Assembly (NCBI RefSeq): GCF_021129175.1
Contig: NZ_JAJOHV010000058.1
Span: forward strand, 62,001 to 126,000
Source of the DNA: Chromobacterium piscinae
GTDB taxonomy: Bacteria > Pseudomonadota > Gammaproteobacteria > Burkholderiales > Chromobacteriaceae
DNA: 64,000 nt
Direction: 5' to 3'
This document shows, piece after piece, positions 55,361 through 63,474 of the stretch. The position numbers and the translations under genes are program-made. Every line of letters starts with the position of its first letter. The first letter of the stretch is position 1. The notes below the pieces were generated by a model that saw only the letters and a list, made by a program, of their open reading frames with translations, did not search any database and was not told the DNA's origin.

Positions 55361-56893
55361 ATGAACCCCCTGTCCGGATACAACTCCTCTTTCTCGTCTT
55401 TCGACAGCTTGCTGCCAAACTTGAGCAGTTTGTTGTCGAGCGGCTTGTTATTGGGTTCGTCCAGCGCAGCCAGCCAAAGCAGCGCCAGCAGCAGCGCAAC
55501 CGATCCGATCCAGATCGAGCTGTCCACGCTGGGCCAGCTGATGTCGATTCTCGGCACCTTCCAAAGCAGCCTGCAGCAGATTTACACGCCGTCGATACGA
55601 TTCGGCGGCGGCACCGCCAGCAGCAGCAATCCCGCCGTGGCCAGCGTCAGTACCTCCGCCGGAGCGCAGAACGCCAGCTACCTGCTCAATGTCTCCCAAC
55701 TGGCGCAAGCGCACAGCGCGACCACCAGCTTCTCGCTGTCCGACAGCGGCACCACCGTGGTGGGCAGCGGCAGCCTGACCATCACCACCGGCAGCTATGC
55801 CTACACCAGCTCGACCTCGGCCACCAGCTTCACCGCCAACGATACGCCGGTGACCATCAGCATCAGCAACGGCACGCTGTCCAGCATCGCCAGTTCGATC
55901 AACGGCGCCGGCGCCGGAGTGGTGGCCAACGTGGTGCAGAACTCGTCCGGCGCCTATCAGTTGCAGATCAGCCAAGCCAGCACCGGCGCCAGCAACAATT
56001 TCAAGATCACGGTCAGCGACAACGATGGCAACAACACCGACCAGAACGGCCTGTCGCGGCTGGCATTCGACCAGACCCAGGCGGTGGGCAGCGGCCAGAA
56101 CCTGACCCAGACCCAGGCCGCGCTGAACGCCAGCTACACCGTCAACGGCGCATCCGGCTCCAACGCCAGCAATTTCGGCATCCAGCTGGGAAGCGGCGTG
56201 TCGGCCAACCTGCTGGCGACCGGCAGCAGCAACATCTCGGTCAACGTCGACTTCGGCCAGCTCAACACCAACGCCCAGTCGCTGGCCAGCGCCTTCAATA
56301 CCGCTCAGGGCGCCATCAATAGCCTGCTGGGCAACCAAGTGCGGCCGAGCAATGATCCGATCGCCGCCATGTTGCCGCGAATGCTGAACCAGCAGGCGCA
56401 AAACAGCTACAGCAACGGCAGCTCGCTGCTGACGATGCTGAGCCAAGTCGGCCTCAGCTACCAGAGTCCGGCGCAATATGGATTGGGCGGCACGCTCAGC
56501 CTCAATGTCAATTCGCTGCAGGCGGCATACAACAGCGACTCCAGCGGCGCCGCCAACCTGCTGTACACGGTGGCGCAATCGCTGAACGCGCTGGCCAACA
56601 GCTACACTTCGCAGGGCAGCGGCTCGCTGGTCAATGAAACCCGCGCGCTGCAAGCCCAGCAACGCAACCGGCAATTGGTGATCCATACGCCGCAAACACC
56701 CAATACCTTCCCCTTCAACCTGCAGAACCTGCTCAGCTACCCGTCCGGCAACAGCATGCTGTCCGCCCAGCAGATCAGCGGCCTCGCGATGTACGCTCTG
56801 GTGTACTCGATCGGCGCGCCCTACACGCTGAACGCGCTGCTGGTGGGCCAGGGGCTGGGCCTGTCCAGCAGCGGTTTTTCCGCCACCGCCTGA
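55361..56893 (+). CDS. FliD-like (flagellar hook-associated protein 2-like) protein
   Basis: The 510-residue protein follows the FliD layout in a diverged form. It has a Ser-rich N terminus, a FliD_N-like region (VSTSAGAQNASYLLNVSQLAQAHSA...) with repeated strand pattern including GSLTITTGSYAYTS, ISNGTLSSIASSINGAGAGVVANVVQNSSGAYQLQISQ, and a C-terminal half resembling FliD_C (LASAFNTAQGAINSLLG, SLLTMLSQVGLSYQ, LGGTLSLNVNSLQAAYNSDSSGAANLLYTV). It has no cysteine and no classical signal peptide, as expected for export by the flagellar route. No flagellar gene is near. The ATG at 55361 has a weak ribosome site. Confidence 0.65.
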   Translation: MNPLSGYNSSFSSFDSLLPNLSSLLSSGLLLGSSSAASQSSASSSATDPIQIELSTLGQLMSILGTFQSSLQQIYTPSIRFGGGTASSSNPAVASVSTSAGAQNASYLLNVSQLAQAHSATTSFSLSDSGTTVVGSGSLTITTGSYAYTSSTSATSFTANDTPVTISISNGTLSSIASSINGAGAGVVANVVQNSSGAYQLQISQASTGASNNFKITVSDNDGNNTDQNGLSRLAFDQTQAVGSGQNLTQTQAALNASYTVNGASGSNASNFGIQLGSGVSANLLATGSSNISVNVDFGQLNTNAQSLASAFNTAQGAINSLLGNQVRPSNDPIAAMLPRMLNQQAQNSYSNGSSLLTMLSQVGLSYQSPAQYGLGGTLSLNVNSLQAAYNSDSSGAANLLYTVAQSLNALANSYTSQGSGSLVNETRALQAQQRNRQLVIHTPQTPNTFPFNLQNLLSYPSGNSMLSAQQISGLAMYALVYSIGAPYTLNALLVGQGLGLSSSGFSATA

Positions 56894-56971
56894 ACCGTTC
56901 CCCTTGGTTTTGCCCTTCCCGGCGTTTATCGGTAAAATTCATCGGATGATTGGATGTTTAAGCCGGGATCT

Positions 56972-57661
56972 ATGAATATTTCCGCAGTGAAACGCTCGCT
57001 GGTCGACATCGCCGTCGACAATCTGGGCCGCCAACTGGAACAAGGCCGCTGGCCGGTTGGCAGCCGCATCCCCACCGAGCCGGAACTTGCCGACGAGCTG
57101 GGCATCAGCCGCAACACCGTACGCGAGGCGGTGCGGGTGCTGCTGTACGCCGGCTTGCTGGAAGTGCGCCAGGGCGACGGCACCTATGTGCGGGCCATCG
57201 TCAATCCTGGCGAGGCGATGCGCGCGATCACCCGCGCCAGTCTGCGCGAGCATCTGGAAGTGCGCTGCCTGCTGGAAGAAAGCGCCGCGCGGCTGGCCGC
57301 CGAGCGCGCCGGCGGAGCCGATATCGCCCGTATCGCCGCCACGCTGGAAGGATTGCGGCCGCAGGATGGAGAAACGCCGGAAAGCTACGCCGAGCGCGAC
57401 CTCGATTTTCATGTCGCCATCGCCGACGCCAGCGGCAACCAAGCGCTGGCCAGCCTCTACCACTTTTTCTCGCGCGCGGTGCGGCAGAGCGTCCAGGACT
57501 CGATCCGCGACGAAGCGCTGCCCGATCCGGGCTTCGCCGCCCATGCCGCCATCTTCGACGCGATCCGGCAAGGCCGGCCTGACGAAGCCGGCCAAGCCGC
57601 CGCCGCCATCACCCGTCCGCTGCTGGCCACGCTGGACCGGCTGCTGGACAAGCAACGATAA
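56972..57661 (+). CDS. GntR family transcriptional regulator, FadR subfamily
   Basis: A 229-residue repressor-type protein with a winged helix at the N terminus (GRWPVGSRIPTEPELADELGISRNTVREAVRVLLYAGLLEVRQGDGTYV) and an FCD effector domain (LEVRCLLEESAARLAAERAGG, DLDFHVAIADASGN and FAAHAAIFDAIRQGRPDEAGQAA with metal-binding histidines). The ATG at 56972 has a GGGA site; an ATG at 56954 is possible. It lies 12 bases before an MFS gene and probably regulates that operon. Confidence 0.9.
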   Translation: MNISAVKRSLVDIAVDNLGRQLEQGRWPVGSRIPTEPELADELGISRNTVREAVRVLLYAGLLEVRQGDGTYVRAIVNPGEAMRAITRASLREHLEVRCLLEESAARLAAERAGGADIARIAATLEGLRPQDGETPESYAERDLDFHVAIADASGNQALASLYHFFSRAVRQSVQDSIRDEALPDPGFAAHAAIFDAIRQGRPDEAGQAAAAITRPLLATLDRLLDKQR

Positions 57662-57673
57662 GAAGGAAGCACG

Positions 57674-58936
57674 ATGCAAGAAAATACGGGTCGGCCCCAA
57701 GCGATCGCCGACGAACTGTTGATCGATGACGACACTCCCTCCGCCGTGCCGCAAACCGGCAGCCGCAAGCGCGCGCTGCTGTTGTTGCTGGGGCTGGTGC
57801 TGGTGGGGCTCAACCTGCGGCCGGCGCTGTCCAGCCTGGCGCCGGTGCTGGCCATGGTCAGCGCCGATACCGGCCTCAGCCCGGCCATGGCCGGGCTGCT
57901 GACCACGCTGCCGGTGGCCTGCCTCGGCCTCTTCGGCCCGCTGGCGCCGCATCTGGCCCGCCGCCTGGGCAGCGAGAAAACCATCGCCGTCGTCCTGCTG
58001 GCGCTGGCCGCCGGCATCCTGCTGCGCACCCAGTTGGGTTTGTTCGGCCTGTTCGTCGGCTCAGCGCTGGCCGGCGCCGCCATCGGCGTGATCGGCGTGC
58101 TGCTGCCCGGCATCGTCAAACGCGACTTCGCCAGCAGCGCCGGCCTGATGACCGGCGTCTACACCATGGCGCTGTGCCTGGGCGCGGCGCTGGCCGCGGG
58201 CTTCACCGTGCCTGTGGCCGAGCATTTCAACCACGACTGGCGGCCCGCGCTGGCCTTGTGGGCCTTGCCGGCGGCGCTGGCCCTAACCGTCTGGTGGCCG
58301 CAACTGAACACCCGCCACGCCGCCGGACGCGGCCAGTGGCGGGTCAGCGGCCTGCTGCGCGACCCGCTGGCCTGGCAGGTGACCTTGTTCATGGGCCTGC
58401 AATCCTCGCTGGCCTACATCGTGTTCGGCTGGCTGCCGTCCATCCTGATGGACCGCGGCCTGACCGCGATGCAGGGCGGACTGATGCTGTCGTTGTCCAC
58501 CATGGTACAGGTGCCGGCTTCCCTGCTGGTGCCGATACTGGCCCACCGCTGCCGCAACCAACGCCCGCCGATCGCAGCCACGCTGCTGATGGTCATCGCC
58601 GGCTTGCTGGGCATGCTGTACGCGCCTACCGACAGCCTGATCCTGTGGGCAGCGCTGCTGGGCTTCGGCCAGGGCGGCCTGTTCAGCACCGCTCTGAGTC
58701 TGCTCGCGCACCGTTCTCCCGACCAGCATGTGGCAGCCAGCCTGTCCGGCATGGCTCAGGGCATAGGCTATATGCTGGCCTCGATGGGCCCGTTCGCCGT
58801 CGGACTGATCCGCGGCCACAGCCATGAGGCTTGGCCGCTGGCGCTGCTGTTCAGCATGATCGCCGCAGCCGCTTTATCCATCGGCATGCTGGCCGGCCGC
58901 AAGCGGCTGGTCGGCGTCAAGGCCGAACCGGTCTGA
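57674..58936 (+). CDS. MFS transporter, CynX/NimT family
   Basis: A 420-residue twelve-helix transporter. The NLRPALSSLAPVLAMVSADTGLS start after helix 1 is typical of the CynX family (cyanate- and nitroimidazole-type exporters or sugar/acid importers); GHDA-like GSEK follows helix 3. A 30-residue hydrophilic N terminus precedes the first helix. AAGGA lies upstream of the ATG. It forms a two-gene unit with the FadR-type regulator and ends with a terminator. Substrate unknown. Confidence 0.87.
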   Translation: MQENTGRPQAIADELLIDDDTPSAVPQTGSRKRALLLLLGLVLVGLNLRPALSSLAPVLAMVSADTGLSPAMAGLLTTLPVACLGLFGPLAPHLARRLGSEKTIAVVLLALAAGILLRTQLGLFGLFVGSALAGAAIGVIGVLLPGIVKRDFASSAGLMTGVYTMALCLGAALAAGFTVPVAEHFNHDWRPALALWALPAALALTVWWPQLNTRHAAGRGQWRVSGLLRDPLAWQVTLFMGLQSSLAYIVFGWLPSILMDRGLTAMQGGLMLSLSTMVQVPASLLVPILAHRCRNQRPPIAATLLMVIAGLLGMLYAPTDSLILWAALLGFGQGGLFSTALSLLAHRSPDQHVAASLSGMAQGIGYMLASMGPFAVGLIRGHSHEAWPLALLFSMIAAAALSIGMLAGRKRLVGVKAEPV

Positions 58937-58951
58937 CCCTGCCGCGCCATG

Positions 58952-58983
58952 AAAAAGCCCCGCCGTTTCGGCGGGGCTTTTTC
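58952..58983 (+). terminator. Bidirectional intrinsic terminator
   Basis: Stem AAAGCCCCGCC / GGCGGGGCTTT with a 5-nt loop, flanked by A and T runs, between the convergent MFS gene and the gene at 59001. Confidence 0.92.
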
Positions 58984-59000
58984 TCATCCAGACAAACGAC

Positions 59001-59522
59001 TCACCTAGGCCGGGCGATTATGCCGTAACGCGCCTGCAGCGCCGACAAGGTTTCAGTCGCCAGCGGCAGCCCGGCTTCGCCCACTTTCAACACAGCGGGC
59101 AGCGACGCCGCGTCGCCGTCCCAATCCGGCAACGCCTCCTCCAGCACAGCGGCCAGATCGCGGTCGTCCACCGCGGCCAGCTCGCCGCCGATCTCCAGCA
59201 GCAGCATGCCGTCCGGCGTCAACCAGGCCGCGCGCGCCGGCACGTCGTCGTCGTAAGGCACTGTACTCCAGCCCTTGGGCGTGCGCCGCGCCGCCAAGGG
59301 AGCGGCGTCCAGCTGCACATACACTTTTTGCGGACCGTTCTGCACATAGCAGCGGCCCTGGCCGTCGCGGCTGTAGTTGCGGTTGAAGAACTCCACCATC
59401 CCCTCATGCTGCAGCCTGGCGTCCTTGATCCACCACTGGCCCCGGGCGTCCAGCCGCAGCCAGCCGAACACCGCCGGCACGTTCGGCCACTTGGCCAGCG
59501 CCGCCAACACCATTTCGTCCAT
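59001..59522 (-). CDS. Conserved hypothetical protein, 173 residues
   Basis: I recognise the type from betaproteobacterial genomes but know no function. The soluble product has MDEMVLAALAKWPNVPAVFGWLRLDARGQWWIKDARLQHEGMVEFFNRNYSRDGQGRCYVQNGPQKVYVQLDAAP and a C-terminal acidic part. AAGGAG lies 5 bases before the ATG, so it is expressed. It lies 39 bases downstream of the YbbP-like permease gene and may share its transcript. Confidence 0.75.
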   Translation of the reverse strand: MDEMVLAALAKWPNVPAVFGWLRLDARGQWWIKDARLQHEGMVEFFNRNYSRDGQGRCYVQNGPQKVYVQLDAAPLAARRTPKGWSTVPYDDDVPARAAWLTPDGMLLLEIGGELAAVDDRDLAAVLEEALPDWDGDAASLPAVLKVGEAGLPLATETLSALQARYGIIARPR

Positions 59523-59561
59523 CGCCTCTCCTTCCGCGGGTTCGTCCCGCTTGTTCCGCCG

Positions 59562-62057
59562 CTAGCCTATCGCGCGCAGCACCGTCAGCGGCGGCGTTCT
59601 CGTCACCTTGCCCACCAGCGGCCAGCCAGCGAGCGTCACCACCAGCACCCCGCCGGCCATCCCCAGCGGCAGCAGCCACCAGTTGAGCAGCAGGGGCAAG
59701 GAAAACAGCTTCACCGCCGCCAGCACGCCGATGCCCATCGCCCCCAGCGCCGCCAGCAGGCCGGACACCGCGCCCAGCCACACCAGCTCGGCCAGCACCA
59801 CGCTGCGCACCTGCCTGCGCGACGCGCCCAGCGCCCGCATCAAACCCACGTCGGCCAGCCGCTCGTCGCGGGTGGCGGTCAGCGACGCCCACAACACCAG
59901 CACCCCGGCCGCCAGCGCCAGCAGGAACATCGCCTCGATCGCGCGCGTCAGCTTGTCCACCATCGCCCTGACCTCGGCCAGAATGCTGCCGACGTCGATC
60001 ACCGACAGATTGGGAAAACGCTCCACCAGCTGATTGGCGAAAGCCTCGTCCGCCGGCTCCAGGCGGAAGCTGGTGATCCAGCTGGCCGGCTGCCGGCTGA
60101 ATTGGCCCGGCGTGCCGATCACGAAGAAATTGACGCGGAAGCTGTCCCAGGGCACTTCGCGCAGGCTGGTCACCTTGGCGCGGTAGGCGGTGCCGGCCAG
60201 ATCGAAGGCCAGCGTGTCGCCCAGCTTGATGCCCAAGAGATTGGCCAGGCCTTTTTCCACCGAAAACTGCGGCTTCACTCGCTTGCCCTCGTCCCACCAC
60301 TTGCCGGACACCACCTGGTTGCCCGGCGGCGGCTCGGCTCGCCAGGACAGGTTGAACTCGCGCTCGGCCAGGCGCCGCGCCTGCTCGTTGTCATAGCTTG
60401 CCGGACGCACCGGCTGCTCGTTGATGGCGATCAGCCGCGCGCGGACCATAGGCGCGAGCTCGGGCTGCGGCCGCCCGGCGGCGGCGAACGCGTCGCGCAC
60501 GCCGTCGAGTTGATTGCCCTGGATGTTGATCACGAACTTGTTCGGCGCGTCGGCCGGCACGCTGCGCTGCCAGGCGCCGATCAGGTCGTCGCGCACCACG
60601 GTCAGCGTCAGCAGAGCCATCAGCCCCACCGACAGCGAGGCGATCTGCAGCACCGCCAGCCAGCGCCGCCGCGCCAGGTTGGCGATGCCGAAGCGCCAGC
60701 CCACCTTGCCGCCGCGCGGCAGCCGGCGCAACAACAGCACCAGGCCCAGCGCCAGCGCGCCGGACACGCCGAGGAAACCCAGCATCGCCGCCAGCAGCCA
60801 GCCGGCCAGCGACCACTCGCCCACCTGCCACGAGGCCAGACCCAGCAGCGTGACCAAGGCCAGCACCGGCGCGATCACGCCCTGGCGCGTCGGCGGCAGC
60901 TCGTTGCGCAGCACCGCCGCCGGCGACACGTCGCGGATGGCCATCAAGGGCGGCAGCGCCAGGCCGGCCAGCAGCAATTGCGCCGCCAGCGGGCCGATCA
61001 GCCACGGCTGCCAGCCCGGATCGGGCAGAATCTCGCCGACGTAGCCGCTGAACAGCCGCATCAGCCCCAGCTGCACGCCAAAGCCCGCCAGCGTGCCGAG
61101 CAGGCCGGCCAGCAGCCCCACCAGCGCGAACAAGCCGACGAACAGCCCCCACACCTCGCCGGAGCCCAGGCCCAGGCAGCGCAGCACCGCCACCTGCTGC
61201 CAATGGCGCTGCAGGTAGCGGCGCACCACCAGCGCCACCGCCGACGCGGCCAGCGCCACGGTCAGCATCGCGGTCAAGCCGAGGAAGCGCCGCGCCCGCT
61301 CCAGGCCGGTGCGGATTTCCGGCCGCATTTCCTCTACGTTTTCCAGCCGAGCGCCCTTGGGTTTGTGCGCGCGCAGCCAGACGCGGAAATCGGCGACCTG
61401 GCGGTCTTCGCCGGCGAACAACAGCCGCCAGCGGATGCGGCTGCCTTCCTGCACCAGGCCGGTGGCCGGCAGGTCGGCGCTGTTGAACATCAGCCGCGGC
61501 ACGAAGTTGTAGATGTCCATGCTGCCGTCCGGCTCGCGGACGATGACGCCGGCCAGCTTCAACTGGGCGTTGCCGACGCCGATCTCGTCGCCCAGCTTCA
61601 GCTTGAGCCGGCTGATCAGCCTGGCGTCGGCCCAGGCGGTGCCCGGCGCCGGCTGCAGCCGGCCGCTTTTCTCGGCGCCGTCGGCCAGCCGCACCGTGGT
61701 CTCGCCGCGCAGCGGGTAGCCGGCGCTCACCGCCTTGTACTGGGCCAGCGTCGCCTGCCCGCCGGCGAACACCATGGACGGGAAAGTGATGTTGTCGGCG
61801 GTCTGCAGGCCGCGGCGCTTCGCCTCGGCCCGCACCGCGTCCGGAGCCGTCTCGTTGCCGGAGAGCACCAAATCGGCCGCCAGCAGCTGGGTGGCCTGGG
61901 TGGTCAGCGCCTTTTCCACCCGGTCGGAGAAGAAGGCGACGCTGCTCATCGCCGCCACCGCCACCAGCAGCGCCAGGCCGAGGATGGTGAGCTCGCCCGC
62001 CGCCAGCTCGCGGCGGATGAAGCGGATGACGAATCTGAAACGTCCAAGCAGGGTCAT
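59562..62057 (-). CDS. ybbP: ABC transporter permease (YbbP/FtsX-like)
   Basis: An 831-residue membrane protein with two FtsX-type domains, each with a large periplasmic loop and four membrane segments (for example FLGLTAMLTVALAASAVALVV, and the C-terminal MLFLLALAAGVLVLWASLTATRDERLADVGLMRALGASRRQVRSV). Together with YbbA it forms an ABC system of the MacB/LolCDE-like class; the role is uncertain and unlikely to be classical transport. Its start overlaps the ybbA stop by 4 bases (ATGA). Confidence 0.9.
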   Translation of the reverse strand: MTLLGRFRFVIRFIRRELAAGELTILGLALLVAVAAMSSVAFFSDRVEKALTTQATQLLAADLVLSGNETAPDAVRAEAKRRGLQTADNITFPSMVFAGGQATLAQYKAVSAGYPLRGETTVRLADGAEKSGRLQPAPGTAWADARLISRLKLKLGDEIGVGNAQLKLAGVIVREPDGSMDIYNFVPRLMFNSADLPATGLVQEGSRIRWRLLFAGEDRQVADFRVWLRAHKPKGARLENVEEMRPEIRTGLERARRFLGLTAMLTVALAASAVALVVRRYLQRHWQQVAVLRCLGLGSGEVWGLFVGLFALVGLLAGLLGTLAGFGVQLGLMRLFSGYVGEILPDPGWQPWLIGPLAAQLLLAGLALPPLMAIRDVSPAAVLRNELPPTRQGVIAPVLALVTLLGLASWQVGEWSLAGWLLAAMLGFLGVSGALALGLVLLLRRLPRGGKVGWRFGIANLARRRWLAVLQIASLSVGLMALLTLTVVRDDLIGAWQRSVPADAPNKFVINIQGNQLDGVRDAFAAAGRPQPELAPMVRARLIAINEQPVRPASYDNEQARRLAEREFNLSWRAEPPPGNQVVSGKWWDEGKRVKPQFSVEKGLANLLGIKLGDTLAFDLAGTAYRAKVTSLREVPWDSFRVNFFVIGTPGQFSRQPASWITSFRLEPADEAFANQLVERFPNLSVIDVGSILAEVRAMVDKLTRAIEAMFLLALAAGVLVLWASLTATRDERLADVGLMRALGASRRQVRSVVLAELVWLGAVSGLLAALGAMGIGVLAAVKLFSLPLLLNWWLLPLGMAGGVLVVTLAGWPLVGKVTRTPPLTVLRAIG

Positions 62058-62752
62058 TCGGCGCGCGCTCCGTTCAGCTTGCCATCCACCAGCCGGTAGA
62101 TGGCGTCGCAGCGGCTGGCCAGCTCGTTGTCGTGGGTGACCAGCACCAGCGCCGTGCCCTGCTCGGCGTTCAGCTGGAACAGCAGGTCTATGATCTGGCG
62201 GCCGGTGTGCGGATCGAGATTGCCGGTGGGCTCGTCGGCGAACAACAGGCCGGGATGAATGACGAAGGCGCGCGCCAGCGCCACCCGCTGCTGCTCCCCG
62301 CCGGACAGGTGGCGCGGATAATGGCCCAGCCGCGCCGCCAGCCCCACGCGCTCCAGCATCCTCTCCGCCGCTTCGCGCGCGTCGTTGCGCCCGGCCAGCT
62401 CCAGTGGCAGCATGACGTTTTCCAGCGCGGTCAATTGCGGCAGCAGCTGGAAGTTCTGGAACACGAAGCCCACCCTGTCGCGCCTGAGCAGCGCGCGGGC
62501 GTCTTCGTTGAGCCGCGACAGCGGCTTGCCGAACAGCGCCACCTCGCCGTCGCTGGGGTGGTCGAGGCCGGCCAGCAGCGACAGCAGCGTGGACTTGCCC
62601 GAACCCGAGGTGCCGACGATGGCCACGCTCTCGCCGGAATACAGGGTCAGCGACGCGCTGCGCAGGATGTGCAGCACGTCGCCGCGGAAATGCACTTGTT
62701 TCGCCAATTCGCTGGCGGCCAATACCGCCTTCTTTTTCTCAGGATGGTTCAT
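62054..62752 (-). CDS. ybbA: ABC transporter ATP-binding protein (YbbA/LolD type)
   Basis: A 232-residue ATPase with Walker A (VGTSGSGKSTLLSLLAGL), the Q-loop (FVFQNFQLLPQLTALENVMLP), the signature LSGGEQQRVALARAFV, Walker B (LLFADEPTGNLD) and the switch histidine (LVTHDNELA). The ATG at 62752 was chosen because tesA starts at 62751 on the other strand; a longer form would overlap tesA heavily. The divergent tesA/ybbA-ybbP arrangement is conserved with E. coli. Confidence 0.93.
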   Translation of the reverse strand: MNHPEKKKAVLAASELAKQVHFRGDVLHILRSASLTLYSGESVAIVGTSGSGKSTLLSLLAGLDHPSDGEVALFGKPLSRLNEDARALLRRDRVGFVFQNFQLLPQLTALENVMLPLELAGRNDAREAAERMLERVGLAARLGHYPRHLSGGEQQRVALARAFVIHPGLLFADEPTGNLDPHTGRQIIDLLFQLNAEQGTALVLVTHDNELASRCDAIYRLVDGKLNGARAE

Positions 62753-63347
62753 GCGCTCTATCGTCTGCAAAATGCTGTTCCCCTTGTTGCTGCTGTGGCA
62801 GCTGCCCGCCTTCGCCGCCACGGTGCTGGTGTTCGGCGACAGCCTGTCGGCCGGCTACGGCCTGGCGCCGGGCCAGGGCTGGGCGGCGCTGCTGGCGCGC
62901 GACCTCGCGCCCCGGCACCAGGTCGTCAACGCCAGCGTCTCCGGCGAAACCAGCGCCGGCGGCCTAGCCAGGCTGCCCGACGCGCTCGTCCGACACCGAC
63001 CTGACGTGCTGGTGCTGGAGCTGGGCGCCAACGACGGCCTTCGCGGCCTGCCGATGGCCGAGATGCGGCGCAACCTGCAGCAAATGATAGACATGGCCCA
63101 GGCCCGCAAGGCCAAGGTACTGCTGGTGGGCATGGCGCTGCCACCCAACTATGGCCCCCGCTACGGCGCCGAGTTCCGCGGCGTTTATGACGATTTGGCC
63201 CGGCGCAACCGCCTGGCCTACGTGCCGCTGCTGGTCGACGGCTTCGCCGGCGATCTGAGCGCCTTCCAGCCCGACGGCCTGCATCCCCGCGCGGAGAAGC
63301 AGGCCACCATGATGCGCACGGTCAAGGCAAAACTGCCAGTGAAATAA
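62751..63347 (+). CDS. tesA: Acyl-CoA thioesterase I / lysophospholipase TesA (GDSL family)
   Basis: Periplasmic esterase acting on acyl-CoA and lysophospholipids. The 198-residue precursor has a signal peptide (MRSIVCKMLFPLLLLWQLPAFAA), the GDSL motif with nucleophile serine (VLVFGDSLSAGYGL), the GxND block (ELGANDGLRGLP) and the catalytic Asp-His in FQPDGLHPRAEKQ. AGGA lies upstream of the ATG at 62751, inside the ybbA coding sequence. A shorter start at 62772 has no ribosome site. Confidence 0.93.
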   Translation: MRSIVCKMLFPLLLLWQLPAFAATVLVFGDSLSAGYGLAPGQGWAALLARDLAPRHQVVNASVSGETSAGGLARLPDALVRHRPDVLVLELGANDGLRGLPMAEMRRNLQQMIDMAQARKAKVLLVGMALPPNYGPRYGAEFRGVYDDLARRNRLAYVPLLVDGFAGDLSAFQPDGLHPRAEKQATMMRTVKAKLPVK

Positions 63348-63360
63348 TGCAACAAAGCCA

Positions 63361-63390
63361 TTGACTGGTTATTGTTTTAAATAGAAGAAT
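63361..63390 (+). promoter_or_regulatory. Candidate promoter before the last MFS gene
   Basis: TTGACT (63361-63366) and AAGAAT (63385-63390) are 18 bases apart in an AT-rich spacer, about 85 bases before the ATG at 63475. Confidence 0.35.
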
Positions 63391-63474
63391 AAGCATATTG
63401 CATAACCATGCAGCGATCCGCCAATCTGCTTCCGCCGCCCAGACGGAACCAGGCCGAACGGCCGTTGCCGCGCC

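Noticed and set aside
55448-56695. A 415-codon minus-strand frame over the FliD-like gene
   Set aside because: The plus strand gives a coherent FliD-like layout. The antisense product is a low-complexity Ala/Gly/Val/Gln-rich shadow.
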